Below are positions 35,701 to 45,902 of a stretch of 64,000 nt of DNA, one piece after another. The notes beneath the pieces were generated by a model, which was not told the DNA's origin, ran no database searches, and saw nothing but the letters and a program-made list of their open reading frames with translations. Source of the DNA: Lysinibacillus composti (GTDB lineage Bacteria; Bacillota; Bacilli; Bacillales_A; Planococcaceae); contig NZ_JAFBDY010000019.1 in the NCBI RefSeq assembly GCF_016908465.1, positions 1-64,000 on the forward strand, read 5' to 3'. Each line of letters starts with the position of its first letter. Positions within the stretch are counted from its first letter, which is position 1. A program made the position numbers and the translations under genes.

Positions 35701-35734
35701 GTGAGTAACTTTTTAATAAGTTACTCACTTTTTT
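35701..35734 (+). terminator. Terminator after the Sco1-like gene
   Basis: Perfect 11-bp stem GTGAGTAACTT (35701-35711 with 35718-35728) and T6. Confidence 0.92.
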
Positions 35735-35804
35735 ATTTTGAAGAATATTTTCGTTGAAATATCAAACAATATTCAAGATGAAATTTGAATGGAGGTAATG
35801 AATA

Positions 35805-36236
35805 ATGAAAACTGTAAAAGATGTAATGACTTCAAATATTCGAGTGTGTGCACCACATGATTCGCTAACGACTGCAGCACAAATTATGCGCGATGTTGAT
35901 TGTGGATCCGTGCCAGTCTGTGAAGGGAAAAAAGTAGTTGGTGTGATTACTGACCGTGACATCGTCATTAATGTCATTGCAGACGGAAAAGATGCAAACC
36001 AAGTTCACTGTCATGATTGTATGACAACAGATGTGGTGACATGTTCATCGACAACCGATGTTCATGAAGCTGCTCGTCTAATGGCACAACACCAAATTCG
36101 TCGTATTCCAGTAGTAGATAACGGAGAACTTGTTGGTATTTGTGCAATTGGTGACTTGGCAAAAGAAAATATCTACGTCAATGAAGCTGGTGCAGCGTTA
36201 AGCGAGATTTCAGAACCAGATCATTACAGTCATTAA
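35805..36236 (+). CDS. CBS-domain pair protein
   Basis: A 143-residue protein made of two CBS motifs: DVMTSNIRVCAPHDSLTTAA to VGVITDRDIV, and MTTDVVTCSSTTDVHEAA to LVGICAIGDLA (each a short motif). Such pairs bind adenosine nucleotides and act as sensors. The C-terminal HYSH tail is unremarkable. GGAGGTAATG precedes the ATG. It resembles B. subtilis YhcV. No catalytic domain is attached. Confidence 0.9.
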   Translation: MKTVKDVMTSNIRVCAPHDSLTTAAQIMRDVDCGSVPVCEGKKVVGVITDRDIVINVIADGKDANQVHCHDCMTTDVVTCSSTTDVHEAARLMAQHQIRRIPVVDNGELVGICAIGDLAKENIYVNEAGAALSEISEPDHYSH

Positions 36237-36277
36237 TAAAAAGCATTTGGAATTTTGCAGATTCCAAATGCTTTTTT
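36237..36277. terminator. Bidirectional terminator between the CBS gene and metI
   Basis: AAGCATTTGGAAT pairs with ATTCCAAATGCTT (36241-36253 with 36261-36273), A-rich on one side and T6 on the other; it serves both convergent genes. Confidence 0.9.
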
Positions 36278-36287
36278 ATAGTCTATA

Positions 36288-37400
36288 TTAGAATTCTTCT
36301 CTTAACTGATCAAATACTTGTTGTAAGTCTGCAATAATGTCTTCCGCATGTTCAATACCAATAGAGAAGCGTAATAAGCGGTTATCAACACCACGTGCCA
36401 TACGTTCTTCTAGAGGAATATCTGCATGTGTTTGTGTTGCTGGGTAAGTGATGAAGCTCTCAACACCACCAAGACTTTCGGCAAACGTAATTAATTGCAT
36501 TTTTTGTAAGAACGGATTAATCATCGCTTCATCTTTAACCTTGAATGAAAGCATACCACCTTTACCTGTATATAAAACATCCGTAACAAGTGGCTCAGTA
36601 GCTAAGTAAGCAGCAACTTTTTTTCCGTTTTCATCATGTTGCTTTAAACGTAAGTGCATTGTTTTTAAACCACGAATCACTAGCCAACAATCCATTGGTC
36701 CTAAAACAAGCCCCATGCCGTTTTGTGCAAATGCTAATTTTTCACATAATTCTTGGCCTTTAGCTACAACAAGTCCTGCAAGTACATCATTGTGACCCGC
36801 GATGTATTTTGTTGCACTGTGAAGAACGATATTTGCACCGTGATCGATTGGACGTTGGAAGTAAGGTGTATAGAACGTATTGTCCACTATGAATAATAGG
36901 TTATGCTTTTTCGAAAGAGTAGCATATACATCTAAATCAAACTCAAGCATTAATGGGTTTGTTGGTGTTTCAAGGAAAATGGCTTTCGTATGTTCGTTAA
37001 TTAACGATTCGACTTGGTCAGCACTTGCAAAATCTGAATAAACAGGTTTGATGTTGTAAGTTTCACTAAACGTTTTAAGTAAACGATACGTACCACCGTA
37101 AACATCATCTGGAACAATAATTTCGTCCCCTGGTTTGAATAATGATAATACTAACTGAACAGCAGCCATACCTGAGCTACATGCAAAACCAGCGTCACCA
37201 TTTTCAAGTTCCGCAATTCCTTTTTCAAGGATGTCACGAGTAGGGTTTTTTGTACGTGTATAGTCGTAGCCAGTTGATTGCCCAATACCAGCGTGTTTAT
37301 AAGCAGTCGACATATAAATCGGTGGGTTTACAGCGCCAGTTTTTGGATCACTTAAATTCCCTAATTGCACCAATTTTGTTTCAATAGATCGTTTTGTCAT
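36288..37400 (-). CDS. metI: Cystathionine gamma-synthase / O-acetylhomoserine thiolyase, MetI-like
   Basis: A 370-residue PLP enzyme of the Cys/Met-metabolism family. YDYTRTKNPTR, SSGMAA, the PLP lysine in SATKYIAGHND (Lys198) and ESLGGVESFITYPATQTH are present. It most resembles B. subtilis MetI, which joins O-acyl-homoserine with cysteine or sulfide. In B. subtilis metI leads metIC under an S-box; here only about 150 bp separates it from mscL and I see no S-box, and no metC follows. MccB is the alternative assignment. Confidence 0.85.
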   Translation of the reverse strand: MTKRSIETKLVQLGNLSDPKTGAVNPPIYMSTAYKHAGIGQSTGYDYTRTKNPTRDILEKGIAELENGDAGFACSSGMAAVQLVLSLFKPGDEIIVPDDVYGGTYRLLKTFSETYNIKPVYSDFASADQVESLINEHTKAIFLETPTNPLMLEFDLDVYATLSKKHNLLFIVDNTFYTPYFQRPIDHGANIVLHSATKYIAGHNDVLAGLVVAKGQELCEKLAFAQNGMGLVLGPMDCWLVIRGLKTMHLRLKQHDENGKKVAAYLATEPLVTDVLYTGKGGMLSFKVKDEAMINPFLQKMQLITFAESLGGVESFITYPATQTHADIPLEERMARGVDNRLLRFSIGIEHAEDIIADLQQVFDQLREEF

Positions 37401-37510
37401 GTTCTCACTCTTTCTTAAATTAAATAATGAATCTATTATATTTATTCAATTTATCACGTTAAAATAGTGAAAACAACACCATCAACTGAATAATATGACA
37501 TTTTTACAAT

Positions 37511-37543
37511 AAAAAAAGTATTTGACGTAAATTAGTCAAACAC
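37511..37543 (-). terminator. mscL terminator
   Basis: On the minus strand GTGTTTGAC pairs with GTCAAATAC (37535-37543 with 37518-37526, one G-U pair), followed by T7 (37511-37517). Confidence 0.8.
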
Positions 37544-37554
37544 ATTCAATATGG

Positions 37555-37944
37555 TTAAGCTTGCTCTTTTTTTAGTAAATCACGGATTTCTTTTAGCAGT
37601 TCTTCTTTTGGATCTAATTCTGGTTCAGCTGGTTCTTCAACAGTTTCTTCTTTCTTTTTACGATTTAACTTTGTCAATACACGAAGAGCCATAAAGATTG
37701 AGAAAGAAATGATTAAAAAGTCGATAATTGATTGAATGAAAACACCAATTTTCAAACTATCTTCAGGACCAAATGCTAATGAATTGGTTAAATCGATTCC
37801 ACCAGTTAGCATTCCAACAAGCGGCATAATAATATTTTCAACTAATGAAGTAACTATCTTCCCAAAGGCACCGCCAATCACAACAGCGATTGCTAAGTCT
37901 AGTACATTGCCCTTCATCGCAAATTCTTTAAAATCTTTCCACAT
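37555..37944 (-). CDS. mscL: Large-conductance mechanosensitive channel MscL
   Basis: A 129-residue two-helix protein. FKEFAMKGNVLDLAIAVVIG is the pore-lining signature, with the gate region GGAFGKIV, then a periplasmic loop to about 65, a second helix to about 90, and a charged C-terminal bundle ending KEIRDLLKKEQ. It opens under membrane tension to release solutes during osmotic downshock. AAGGATAAGGG precedes the ATG. Confidence 0.96.
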   Translation of the reverse strand: MWKDFKEFAMKGNVLDLAIAVVIGGAFGKIVTSLVENIIMPLVGMLTGGIDLTNSLAFGPEDSLKIGVFIQSIIDFLIISFSIFMALRVLTKLNRKKKEETVEEPAEPELDPKEELLKEIRDLLKKEQA

Positions 37945-38087
37945 ATTACCCTTATCCTTTCTTGTTGTATGTTACTATATTTGTATAGGTTTGCATTATA
38001 CTATTTTTTTCTTCTTAATGCTCTTTAGACGACATTATTAACAATAACGATACATTTTACATAGAAAGTAATAGATAGGTGGCGAAT

Positions 38088-38804
38088 ATGGCGAAGAAAA
38101 AGAATAAAAAGAAAAAACAGTTCCTAACCCCTGGTGTAAAACTATTTTTAGTCGTTTTACTCATCCCAGCGTCCATTACGATGTATTTCCTCGTTTTTCT
38201 AGCATGGCAAGAACTTAAAACATTTTCTATCTTTGAAAAACTACTATATAAATCCGAGCTAGAAGAATTACAAGCAGATTTCGACCTAGAAATACCTGAA
38301 GAATACATACCGATTTACATAGCCGCAAGTGAGAAATATGATGTGCCATGGACATTACTTGCTGCGCATCATCGAGTGGAAACACGCTTCTCCTCAATGA
38401 AGACGCTTGTTTCACCAGTAGGGGCAGAAGGACATTTACAATTCATGCCTTGTACATTTGTTGGATGGAGTCATCCTTCATGCAGTGGGAAGGGGCAAGG
38501 TGCGATCAGTGAAAATGAAAAAACCGATCCGGCTGTAATCAAAAAGTATGGAGGATATGGAATCGATGCCAATGGTGATGGAATTGCAGATCCCTATGAT
38601 ATTGAAGATGCAGTCTATAGTGCAGCTAATTACTTATCGAAGGCCGGCGTTTCAGAAGGAAAATTAAAAAAAGCAATCTTTAGCTATAACCATAGTGATG
38701 AATATGTTGAAGATATCCTTCGTTATTATAAATTATACGAAAGTGTAAGTGATGAAATCGAATATGTTGTTTTAGCAAAAAGGGAAGACGATCACATCAG
38801 ATAA
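38088..38804 (+). CDS. Membrane-anchored lytic transglycosylase-like lysozyme-fold protein
   Basis: A 238-residue protein. A lysine-rich start is followed by one membrane helix (about 16-40) and an extracellular lysozyme-like domain. The likely catalytic Glu98 lies in HHRVETRFS. GAEGHLQFMP replaces the usual G-MQ-MP motif. DANGDGIADPYD (160-171) resembles a calcium-binding loop, seen in related cell-wall enzymes of the CwlT/Slt type. I start at the ATG at 38088, five bases after AGGTGG. It probably cleaves peptidoglycan glycan strands. Confidence 0.85.
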   Translation: MAKKKNKKKKQFLTPGVKLFLVVLLIPASITMYFLVFLAWQELKTFSIFEKLLYKSELEELQADFDLEIPEEYIPIYIAASEKYDVPWTLLAAHHRVETRFSSMKTLVSPVGAEGHLQFMPCTFVGWSHPSCSGKGQGAISENEKTDPAVIKKYGGYGIDANGDGIADPYDIEDAVYSAANYLSKAGVSEGKLKKAIFSYNHSDEYVEDILRYYKLYESVSDEIEYVVLAKREDDHIR

Positions 38805-38891
38805 TTTGATGATGCAAGCGAACATGATCAAGGAAAAGTCGTGGTGCGTAAAGAGTGTAAATACATGAAAGGGTAGTAAAGAAATGTAAGC

Positions 38892-39038
38892 GCACCTAAA
38901 TGAAGTAATATTGCACGTAATATGCCAGAACTGGCACGTAAAGCGAACAAACTCGCACGTAACCAGTGAATACCCACACATAAAGCAACCAATTCCACAC
39001 AAAATCAATGAAATCCCACTCATAAAAAATCAACCAAA
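38892..39038. repeat. Seven-unit array with exact 21-bp period
   Basis: A GCACGTAA-like core begins at 38892, 38913, 38934, 38955, 38976, 38997 and 39018. Units 1-4 carry GCAC(C/G)TAA and later units degrade to ACACATAA, ACACAAAA and ACTCATAA. The spacing is constant at 21 bp while the sequence between cores varies. On the minus strand it gives a heptad of Cys residues in one frame, without a plausible start site. Confidence 0.75.
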
Positions 39039-39052
39039 ACTAAAATAAACTC

Positions 39053-39084
39053 AAAAAAGCAGGCTCAATCTCTATGAGCCTGCT
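39053..39084 (-). terminator. Terminator of the GlsB-like gene
   Basis: AGCAGGCTCA pairs with TGAGCCTGCT (39058-39067 with 39075-39084); A6 at 39053-39058 gives the minus-strand U-tract. Confidence 0.88.
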
Positions 39085-39097
39085 CTTAAAAGCAACC

Positions 39098-39355
39098 TTA
39101 AGTTGCTTTTCTGAAGGAACGCATAATAAACGTTACAATGAAGATTAATGCGATTGCACCAAGTATGGCAGGGAAGACGTAGAAGTCAGCAACTTCCCAT
39201 CCCCAGTTACCTAAAATGGCACTACCAATCCAAGAACCAACAATCCCTGCAACAATATTACCGATGACACCACCTGGAACGTCCCTTCCAATGATGACAC
39301 CAGCTAACCACCCAAGTACCCCACCGATAATTAAATACCAAATAAAGCTCATCAT
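39098..39355 (-). CDS. GlsB/YeaQ/YmgE-family stress membrane protein
   Basis: An 85-residue glycine-rich protein with three hydrophobic segments. WYLIIGGVLGWLAGVIIGRD and GNIVAGIVGSWIGSAILG are the family marks. I take the ATG at 39353-39355 because AGGAG is about 12 bases upstream; the ATG at 39365-39367 directly abuts that site. The family is induced by general stress in several Firmicutes. Function unknown. Confidence 0.88.
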   Translation of the reverse strand: MMSFIWYLIIGGVLGWLAGVIIGRDVPGGVIGNIVAGIVGSWIGSAILGNWGWEVADFYVFPAILGAIALIFIVTFIMRSFRKAT

Positions 39356-39367
39356 GTGTGTTTTCAT

Positions 39368-39754
39368 CTCCTATGCTATTTGATGTGAAAGCGTGTAGTA
39401 ACCTTTAATGAAATAATTTCAATTTGTTACACAAACTTTTTACAGAAGACAAAGATCAATAATTCCACATGCAGGGGTTAGTACGTTCGCTTCGTTAGTA
39501 ATATGTGCAAAATTGCATTTTAAATGCATGACTTTGAAATTTTAATCCATTTCATAGATGAAACATACTCAAGTAACTATGAACTTTTATCTTCTGGGTT
39601 TCATTATTTTTTCTTTTAAAAAACAAAATATACGAATTTGATTGAATGAAGTTAGAAAATAACAAAAATGCAAGACTGAATTTTCAAAAAAAGTTTGCAA
39701 TTTTAGAAAAATTGTCATATAATTGTCACAACTTAGAAAAATGAGGTGGTCACT
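39368..39754. other. Intergenic stretch without a gene
   Basis: About 390 bp of AT-rich sequence upstream of two divergent small genes. Promoter-like elements near 39690-39730 (TTGCAA and TTGTCA tracts) may serve the 36-residue peptide. Nothing else identified. Confidence 0.35.
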
Positions 39755-39865
39755 ATGGATTTAAAATCAATGAAAAAGTGGAGAAAGCAGGGAATTCTTT
39801 TTGCAAGTGTACATTCGATCATCTTGTTTAATCTTGTTGTTGATTTATTGTACGCTCATTTTTAA
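39755..39865 (+). CDS. Small membrane peptide (36 aa)
   Basis: MDLKSMKKWRKQG then a hydrophobic helix ILFASVHSIILFNLVVDLL (two short pieces). GAGGTGG is five bases before the ATG, and a good terminator starts nine bases after the stop. The compact gene with both signals supports expression. No family recognised. Confidence 0.6.
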   Translation: MDLKSMKKWRKQGILFASVHSIILFNLVVDLLYAHF

Positions 39866-39873
39866 TTTACAGA

Positions 39874-39898
39874 GTCTAGCATATTGCTAGACTTTTTT
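39874..39898 (+). terminator. Terminator after the 36-aa peptide gene
   Basis: GTCTAGCA pairs with TGCTAGAC (39874-39881 with 39885-39892), then T6. Confidence 0.88.
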
Positions 39899-40045
39899 CA
39901 TTTTATAGCTCATTTCATTCTGAAACTAACATGCATATGACATTGTTTAATGATTTCAAGAAGAAACTTTGGACGTTAAACCGAGCGAACAAAATAAAAA
40001 TAGTGTATTCAATTCAAACTTTTTAGATAAATATAAATGTCTTGA

Positions 40046-40060
40046 AATTTTCAAAAATAT
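40046..40060. promoter_or_regulatory. CodY-box-like sequence upstream of ilvD
   Basis: AATTTTCAAAAATAT differs from the CodY consensus AATTTTCWGAAAATT at three positions. It lies about 100 bp upstream of the likely ilvD -35. CodY control of branched-chain amino acid genes is well known in Bacillales, but this is an eye match. Confidence 0.3.
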
Positions 40061-40156
40061 TAACCAAAACAGAAAATTTTCAACAATAGATAGAGAGAAA
40101 GCGTTTTCAAATATTTTATAGTATTTTAAATTGTGCAAATAATTAAAAAAACACTG

Positions 40157-40186
40157 TTGACGAAGGAGGAGAAAATGTACTATGAT
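40157..40186 (+). promoter_or_regulatory. Sigma-A-type promoter of ilvD
   Basis: TTGACG (40157-40162), an 18-base spacer and TATGAT (40181-40186) form a near-consensus promoter. It implies a leader of about 135 nt before the ilvD ATG. A small hairpin TAACTTC/GAAGTTA (40235-40253) lies in that leader. Confidence 0.6.
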
Positions 40187-40327
40187 AGCAACAATTTAAT
40201 ACGTTTAACTTATAACAAACGTAGCAATTTCATGTAACTTCCAAACGAAGTTATAGTTTGATATTCGTGCTAATATAGTATTATCAATATACTAATTGGT
40301 TACTAGTAAGTGAGGGGCGATACATTA

Positions 40328-41998
40328 ATGAGAAGTGACATGATTAAAGTAGGAGTTGATCGTGCTCCTCACCGTAGTCTTCTTTATGCTACGGGAAAAG
40401 TAAAAGCTAAAGATTTAGGAAAACCATTTATTGGTGTTTGTAACTCTTATATCGACATCATTCCTGGTCACGTTCACTTGCGCGAGTTTGCGGACGTAGT
40501 AAAGGAAGCGATTATTGAAGCAGGCGGAATTCCATTTGAATTTAATACGATTGGTGTAGATGACGGTATTGCAATGGGTCATATTGGTATGAGATATTCA
40601 TTACCAAGTCGTGAGTTAATTGCCGATTCAGCAGAAACTGTTATTAATGCGCACTGGTTTGATGGTGTATTTTATATACCAAACTGTGACAAAATTACAC
40701 CAGGGATGTTAATGGCTGCTGTTCGTACAAATGTACCATCGATCTTTGTTTCTGGAGGTCCAATGGAAGCTGGTACGAGTGCTAGTGGTAAGCAATTATC
40801 TTTAACATCTGTATTTGAAGGAGTAGGCGCTCATAAATCAGGCAATATGTCAGCTGAAGAGCTTTTAGACATTGAAAATAACGCTTGTCCAACTTGTGGT
40901 TCATGTTCTGGTATGTTTACAGCTAATTCAATGAACTGCTTAATGGAAATGTTAGGTGTTGCTCTACCAGGTAACGGTACAATTGTTGCTACAAGTGAAA
41001 GACGTAAAGAATTAATTTACGAAGCTGCAAAACAATTAGTTCGTATGATCAAAGAAGATGTAAAGCCTCGTGATATTATTACCAAAGAAGCAATTGATGA
41101 TGCATTTGCTTTAGATATGGCAATGGGTGGATCAACAAATACTGTACTACATACTTTAGCTATTGCAAATGAAGCTGAAATTGAGTATAACTTAGAGGAT
41201 ATCAACAAGGTTGCTGCACGAGTTCCATATTTAGCGAAAATCATGCCAGCATCTGATATCTCAATGGACGATATCAACAAAGCAGGTGGCGTTGAGTCTA
41301 TTATTAATGAGTTAACTAAAATTCCTGGTGCAATTCATCCAGATCGTATTACTGTTACAGGTAAAACAATGGGTGAGTTAGTACAAGATCACAATATCAT
41401 AAATGACAAAGTTATTCGCACGAAGGATAACCCATATAGTCCAGTTGGAGGATTATCAATTTTATTTGGTAACATTGCTCCAGAAGGTTCAGTAATCAAG
41501 GTCGGCGCTGTTGACCCATCTATTAAAGAATTCACTGGCGAAGCAATTGTCTTTGAATCTCAAGATGAAGCTCAAGCAGCAATTGATAATGGTACTGTTC
41601 GAGAAGGTCATGTTGTAGTAATTCGCTACGAAGGTCCTAAAGGTGGGCCAGGTATGCCAGAAATGCTTGCACCAACTTCTGCGATCATGGGTCGTGGGTT
41701 AGGTACAAAAGTGGCATTAATCACAGATGGCCGTTTCAGTGGTGCATCTCGTGGTATTTCAATCGGTCATATCTCACCAGAAGCTGCAGAGGGTGGTCCT
41801 ATTGCATTAGTTGAAAATGGTGATATCATCGAAATTGATTTACCAAACCGTACAATCAACCTAAAAGTATCAGATGATGTGTTAGAAGAACGTCGTCAAA
41901 ACTTAAAACCTTTTGAACCTAAAATCAAAACAGGTTGGTTAGCTAGATATTCAAAACTTGTAACAAATGCTTCTAAAGGTGGAGTAATGAAAATATAA
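40328..41998 (+). CDS. ilvD: Dihydroxyacid dehydratase
   Basis: A 556-residue iron-sulfur dehydratase for the third common step of valine and isoleucine synthesis. NCDKITPGM and [16 protein letters not shown] (short motifs) carry the cluster cysteines, and the C-terminal GRFSGASRG motif is present. I start at the ATG at 40328 (MRSDMIKVG) after GTGAGGGG, rather than a GTG 18 bases earlier. It precedes the T-box, so it has a separate promoter from ilvBNC-leuABCD. Confidence 0.95.
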   Translation: MRSDMIKVGVDRAPHRSLLYATGKVKAKDLGKPFIGVCNSYIDIIPGHVHLREFADVVKEAIIEAGGIPFEFNTIGVDDGIAMGHIGMRYSLPSRELIADSAETVINAHWFDGVFYIPNCDKITPGMLMAAVRTNVPSIFVSGGPMEAGTSASGKQLSLTSVFEGVGAHKSGNMSAEELLDIENNACPTCGSCSGMFTANSMNCLMEMLGVALPGNGTIVATSERRKELIYEAAKQLVRMIKEDVKPRDIITKEAIDDAFALDMAMGGSTNTVLHTLAIANEAEIEYNLEDINKVAARVPYLAKIMPASDISMDDINKAGGVESIINELTKIPGAIHPDRITVTGKTMGELVQDHNIINDKVIRTKDNPYSPVGGLSILFGNIAPEGSVIKVGAVDPSIKEFTGEAIVFESQDEAQAAIDNGTVREGHVVVIRYEGPKGGPGMPEMLAPTSAIMGRGLGTKVALITDGRFSGASRGISIGHISPEAAEGGPIALVENGDIIEIDLPNRTINLKVSDDVLEERRQNLKPFEPKIKTGWLARYSKLVTNASKGGVMKI

Positions 41999-42049
41999 TG
42001 TCTTGATTATATTTCTAATAAGGCATATACTTTTAATAAATTATATATT

Positions 42050-42076
42050 TTGAAAATTAACAAAAAGTTGTATAAT
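42050..42076 (+). promoter_or_regulatory. Promoter of the T-box leader, with overlapping CodY-like box
   Basis: TTGAAA (42050-42055) and a perfect TATAAT (42071-42076) are separated by 15 bases, slightly short. The 15-mer at 42044-42058, ending GAAAATT, matches the CodY consensus at 12 of 15 positions and overlaps the -35. Confidence 0.5.
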
Positions 42077-42109
42077 TAAATTAATCGTAAAATATAGAAC
42101 GTTATAAAA

Positions 42110-42466
42110 ATATATTTAACTCGATGATGAGGTTAAAGGTTATAGAGAATTGTATCTACCAGAGAGTCGGTATTGCTGGAAGCCGACGATACAACTATAT
42201 CCGACATCCCCTCGGAGTGAGCTATTAAACGCGTAAGCAATTAGATAGCTCCGGGCATAATCGAATGCTCGTTACTAATGAATAGTGTATCCGACTGGTT
42301 GCACATTGAATTTTCGGAATTTTCGAGTCATTCAATGCGGACGGATAGTTTCCCACTATTCACGAGGTAGCAATTTACTGCTACGAACAAGGGTGGTACC
42401 ATGAAAGTCTTTTTCATCCCTACGCAAAGGTTTTATTTGGCGTCGGAGAAAAAGGCTTTTTTATTT
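42110..42466 (+). promoter_or_regulatory. T-box riboswitch leader controlling ilvBNC-leuABCD
   Basis: The AGAGAGTCGG segment near 42160, AGCCGA near 42181 and the diagnostic AAGGGTGGTACC (42389-42400) define a T-box. The terminator pairs GTCTTTTTC with GAAAAAGGC and CTACGC with GCGTCG, ending in T6 near 42466. The T-box sequence overlaps the left arm side, giving the usual antiterminator. The specifier is probably in ATATCCGACATC (42197-42208): ATC (Ile) at 42199-42201 is my candidate, with leucine CTC at 42211-42213 outside the expected register. It should sense an uncharged tRNA and allow read-through on branched-chain amino acid starvation. Confidence 0.9.
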
Positions 42467-42503
42467 TTATTAAAAACCTTATCGAAAGGGAGGAGTTAGC
42501 AAA

Positions 42504-44264
42504 ATGACTGCTAAATTATCAACAAATGAAAAAGTAGATTCATCAAAAGCAGCACAACCAGCAGAACAAACAAAACCAAGAAATGGTTCTGATATATTAA
42601 TTCAAGCACTTCATGATCAAGGCGTTGATACAATTTTCGGTTATCCGGGTGGGGCTGTACTAAACGTATATGATGCACTATACAAAAACCCAATCCGTCA
42701 CATTTTGACAAGACACGAACAAGGCGCTATCCATGCTGCAGAAGGTTATGCACGTGTCTTAAATAAACCAGGTGTAGTACTAGTTACCTCTGGACCAGGG
42801 GCAACAAACCTAGTAACAGGGATTACAGATGCAATGATTGATTCTATCCCATTAGTTGTTTTGACTGGTCAAGTTGCAACAAATGTAATTGGCTCAGATG
42901 CTTTCCAAGAAGCAGACGTGATTGGAATTACAACTCCTATTACGAAGCACAATTACCAAGTTCAAAATGTAAATGACATACCAAGAATTGTTAAAGAAGC
43001 ATTCCATATTGCAAATAGCGGTCGTAAAGGTCCAGTGCTAATCGACTTCCCTAAAAATATTTCGGGAGCAGTTTTTGATGAATCCTTTGCACAAAATGCA
43101 AACGAAGAGATTTATCTACCAGGTTATCAACCAAATACAAAACCAAATTACTTACAAATTCAAAAAGCAATGAACGAAATAAGTAACGCTAAAAAACCAT
43201 TAATTCTTGCTGGTGCTGGTGTACTTTTCGCAGAAGCACAAGAAGAATTAACTGAATTTGTCGAAAAGTTCAACATTCCAGTAATTAATACACTTCTTGG
43301 TTTAGGTAGTATTCACGGTGATCATCAATTAAATTACGGTATGGCAGGGATGCACGGAGCAGCCGTTGCCAATGATGCAATTCAAAAAGCAGATTTATTA
43401 ATCAATATCGGCGCACGTTTCGATGATCGATTAACTGGAGATACAAAAGCATTTGCACCAAATGCAACGGTTGTACACATTGATATTGATCCAGCTGAAA
43501 TTGGTAAAAACATCCCAACTGATATTCCGATTGTTGCCGATGCAAAAGAAGCGTTAAAAGCAATGCTTAAAAAGGATATTCAAGCACCAGATACTGCAGC
43601 ATGGGTTGACTTTTTAAATCAAAAACGTGATGAATTCCCATATTGGTATGTTGAAGATGAAAATGCGATTTTACCACAACAAGTAATTGAAAAGGTTCAT
43701 ACAATCACTAATGGTGATGCAATCGTTTCAACAGACGTTGGTCAACATCAAATGTGGGCAGCACAATATTATCGTCACAATCATAGTCACCAGTGGATCA
43801 CATCAGGTGGTCTTGGAACAATGGGCTTTGGTTTCCCAGCCGCAATCGGTGCACAATTTGCAAAACCTGATAAAAAGGTTGTCTCTATTGTAGGTGACGC
43901 AGGATTCCAAATGACATTACAAGAAATTGGTCTATTAAAAGAGTTTAACTTACCTGTCAAAGTAGTCATCGTTAATAACGGTGCTCTAGGTATGGTTCGT
44001 CAATGGCAAGAACTATTCTATGACCAACGCTATTCACAATCCTTAATGCCAGTTCAACCTGACTTTGTAAAATTAGCAGAAGCGTATGGCATTAAAGGAG
44101 TACGAATTACAAAAGCAGAAGAATTAGATACCGTTTTTGCTGACGCAATAAATTCTGATGAACCAGTGATCATTGATGCGCAAGTAAAACAGCTAGAAAA
44201 TGTTTACCCAATGGTTCCTGCAGGTAAATCACTAGATGCTATAGTGGGGGTGAAAAAACCGTGA
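42504..44264 (+). CDS. ilvB: Acetolactate synthase, catalytic subunit
   Basis: A 586-residue ThDP enzyme. [14 protein letters not shown] and [14 protein letters not shown] (catalytic Glu), the FAD domain RFDDRLTG, and the ThDP motif GDAGFQMT to NNGALGM are present. It condenses two pyruvates, or pyruvate and 2-oxobutyrate. An N-terminal 30-residue low-complexity lead ([15 protein letters not shown]) is present. GGGAGGAG precedes the ATG. It overlaps ilvN by four bases (GTGA). Confidence 0.97.
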   Translation: MTAKLSTNEKVDSSKAAQPAEQTKPRNGSDILIQALHDQGVDTIFGYPGGAVLNVYDALYKNPIRHILTRHEQGAIHAAEGYARVLNKPGVVLVTSGPGATNLVTGITDAMIDSIPLVVLTGQVATNVIGSDAFQEADVIGITTPITKHNYQVQNVNDIPRIVKEAFHIANSGRKGPVLIDFPKNISGAVFDESFAQNANEEIYLPGYQPNTKPNYLQIQKAMNEISNAKKPLILAGAGVLFAEAQEELTEFVEKFNIPVINTLLGLGSIHGDHQLNYGMAGMHGAAVANDAIQKADLLINIGARFDDRLTGDTKAFAPNATVVHIDIDPAEIGKNIPTDIPIVADAKEALKAMLKKDIQAPDTAAWVDFLNQKRDEFPYWYVEDENAILPQQVIEKVHTITNGDAIVSTDVGQHQMWAAQYYRHNHSHQWITSGGLGTMGFGFPAAIGAQFAKPDKKVVSIVGDAGFQMTLQEIGLLKEFNLPVKVVIVNNGALGMVRQWQELFYDQRYSQSLMPVQPDFVKLAEAYGIKGVRITKAEELDTVFADAINSDEPVIIDAQVKQLENVYPMVPAGKSLDAIVGVKKP

Positions 44265-44773
44265 AACGCGTAATTAATGTAACAGTAATCAATCAAAGTG
44301 GCGTTTTAAATCGTGTTACTGGATTACTAATGAAACGCCAATTTAACATCGAATCCATTACAGTTGGACACACGGAACAACCAAACATCTCTAAAATGAC
44401 GTTTGTTGTAAATATTGAAGATGAAACAAAGCTTGAACAGCTGGTTAAACAGCTCTCAAAGCAAATTGATGTAATTAAAGTAAATGACATTACAGATAAT
44501 GCAATTGTTCTTCGTGAACTCGCACTCGTAAAAGTCGTTTCTCCAGCAAACTTAAGACTTGAAATGAATGCGATTGTGGAACCATTTAGACCACAAGTAA
44601 TCGATACATCAAAAAATGTCGTTACTTATCAAGTGGTTGGTAACCCTGAAAAAATCGATGCATTCATCGAGCTCATTCGCCCATATGGCATTAAAGAATT
44701 AACACGTACAGGTGTAACTGCTTCTGTTCGTGAATCTCAAAAAATTGACACACCGCAACTTTCTATTCTCTAG
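44261..44773 (+). CDS. ilvN: Acetolactate synthase, regulatory subunit
   Basis: A 170-residue subunit with an ACT domain at 1-75 ([32 protein letters not shown], quoted as short motifs) that binds valine for feedback inhibition, and a C-terminal ACT-like half. It starts at GTG inside the ilvB stop, so translation is coupled. Cytosolic complex with IlvB. Confidence 0.95.
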   Translation: MKRVINVTVINQSGVLNRVTGLLMKRQFNIESITVGHTEQPNISKMTFVVNIEDETKLEQLVKQLSKQIDVIKVNDITDNAIVLRELALVKVVSPANLRLEMNAIVEPFRPQVIDTSKNVVTYQVVGNPEKIDAFIELIRPYGIKELTRTGVTASVRESQKIDTPQLSIL

Positions 44774-44876
44774 TAGATTATGATTCTACGAAAGATAGTT
44801 AAGTATAGATAATCGCTAAAATCTTTAAAGATCTAAGTGATTTACAAAAATAAAAATATAAGTATTTATATCCTAG

Positions 44877-45901
<1,025 letters not shown>

Positions 45902-45902
<1 letters not shown>

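Noticed and set aside
37401-37554. Search for an S-box (SAM) riboswitch upstream of metI.
   Set aside because: The region is only about 150 bp, includes the mscL terminator, and none of the S-box conserved segments is visible.
38772-39023. Minus-strand frame with a Cys every seven residues.
   Set aside because: It is produced by the 21-bp DNA period, has no Shine-Dalgarno and begins inside the end of the convergent transglycosylase gene.
40175-40237. Possible 20-residue leader peptide before ilvD with an AAGGAGG site.
   Set aside because: The site and start codon lie in the spacer and -10 of the near-consensus promoter at 40157-40186, so the peptide would not be in the main transcript. It also lacks a run of Ile, Leu or Val codons.
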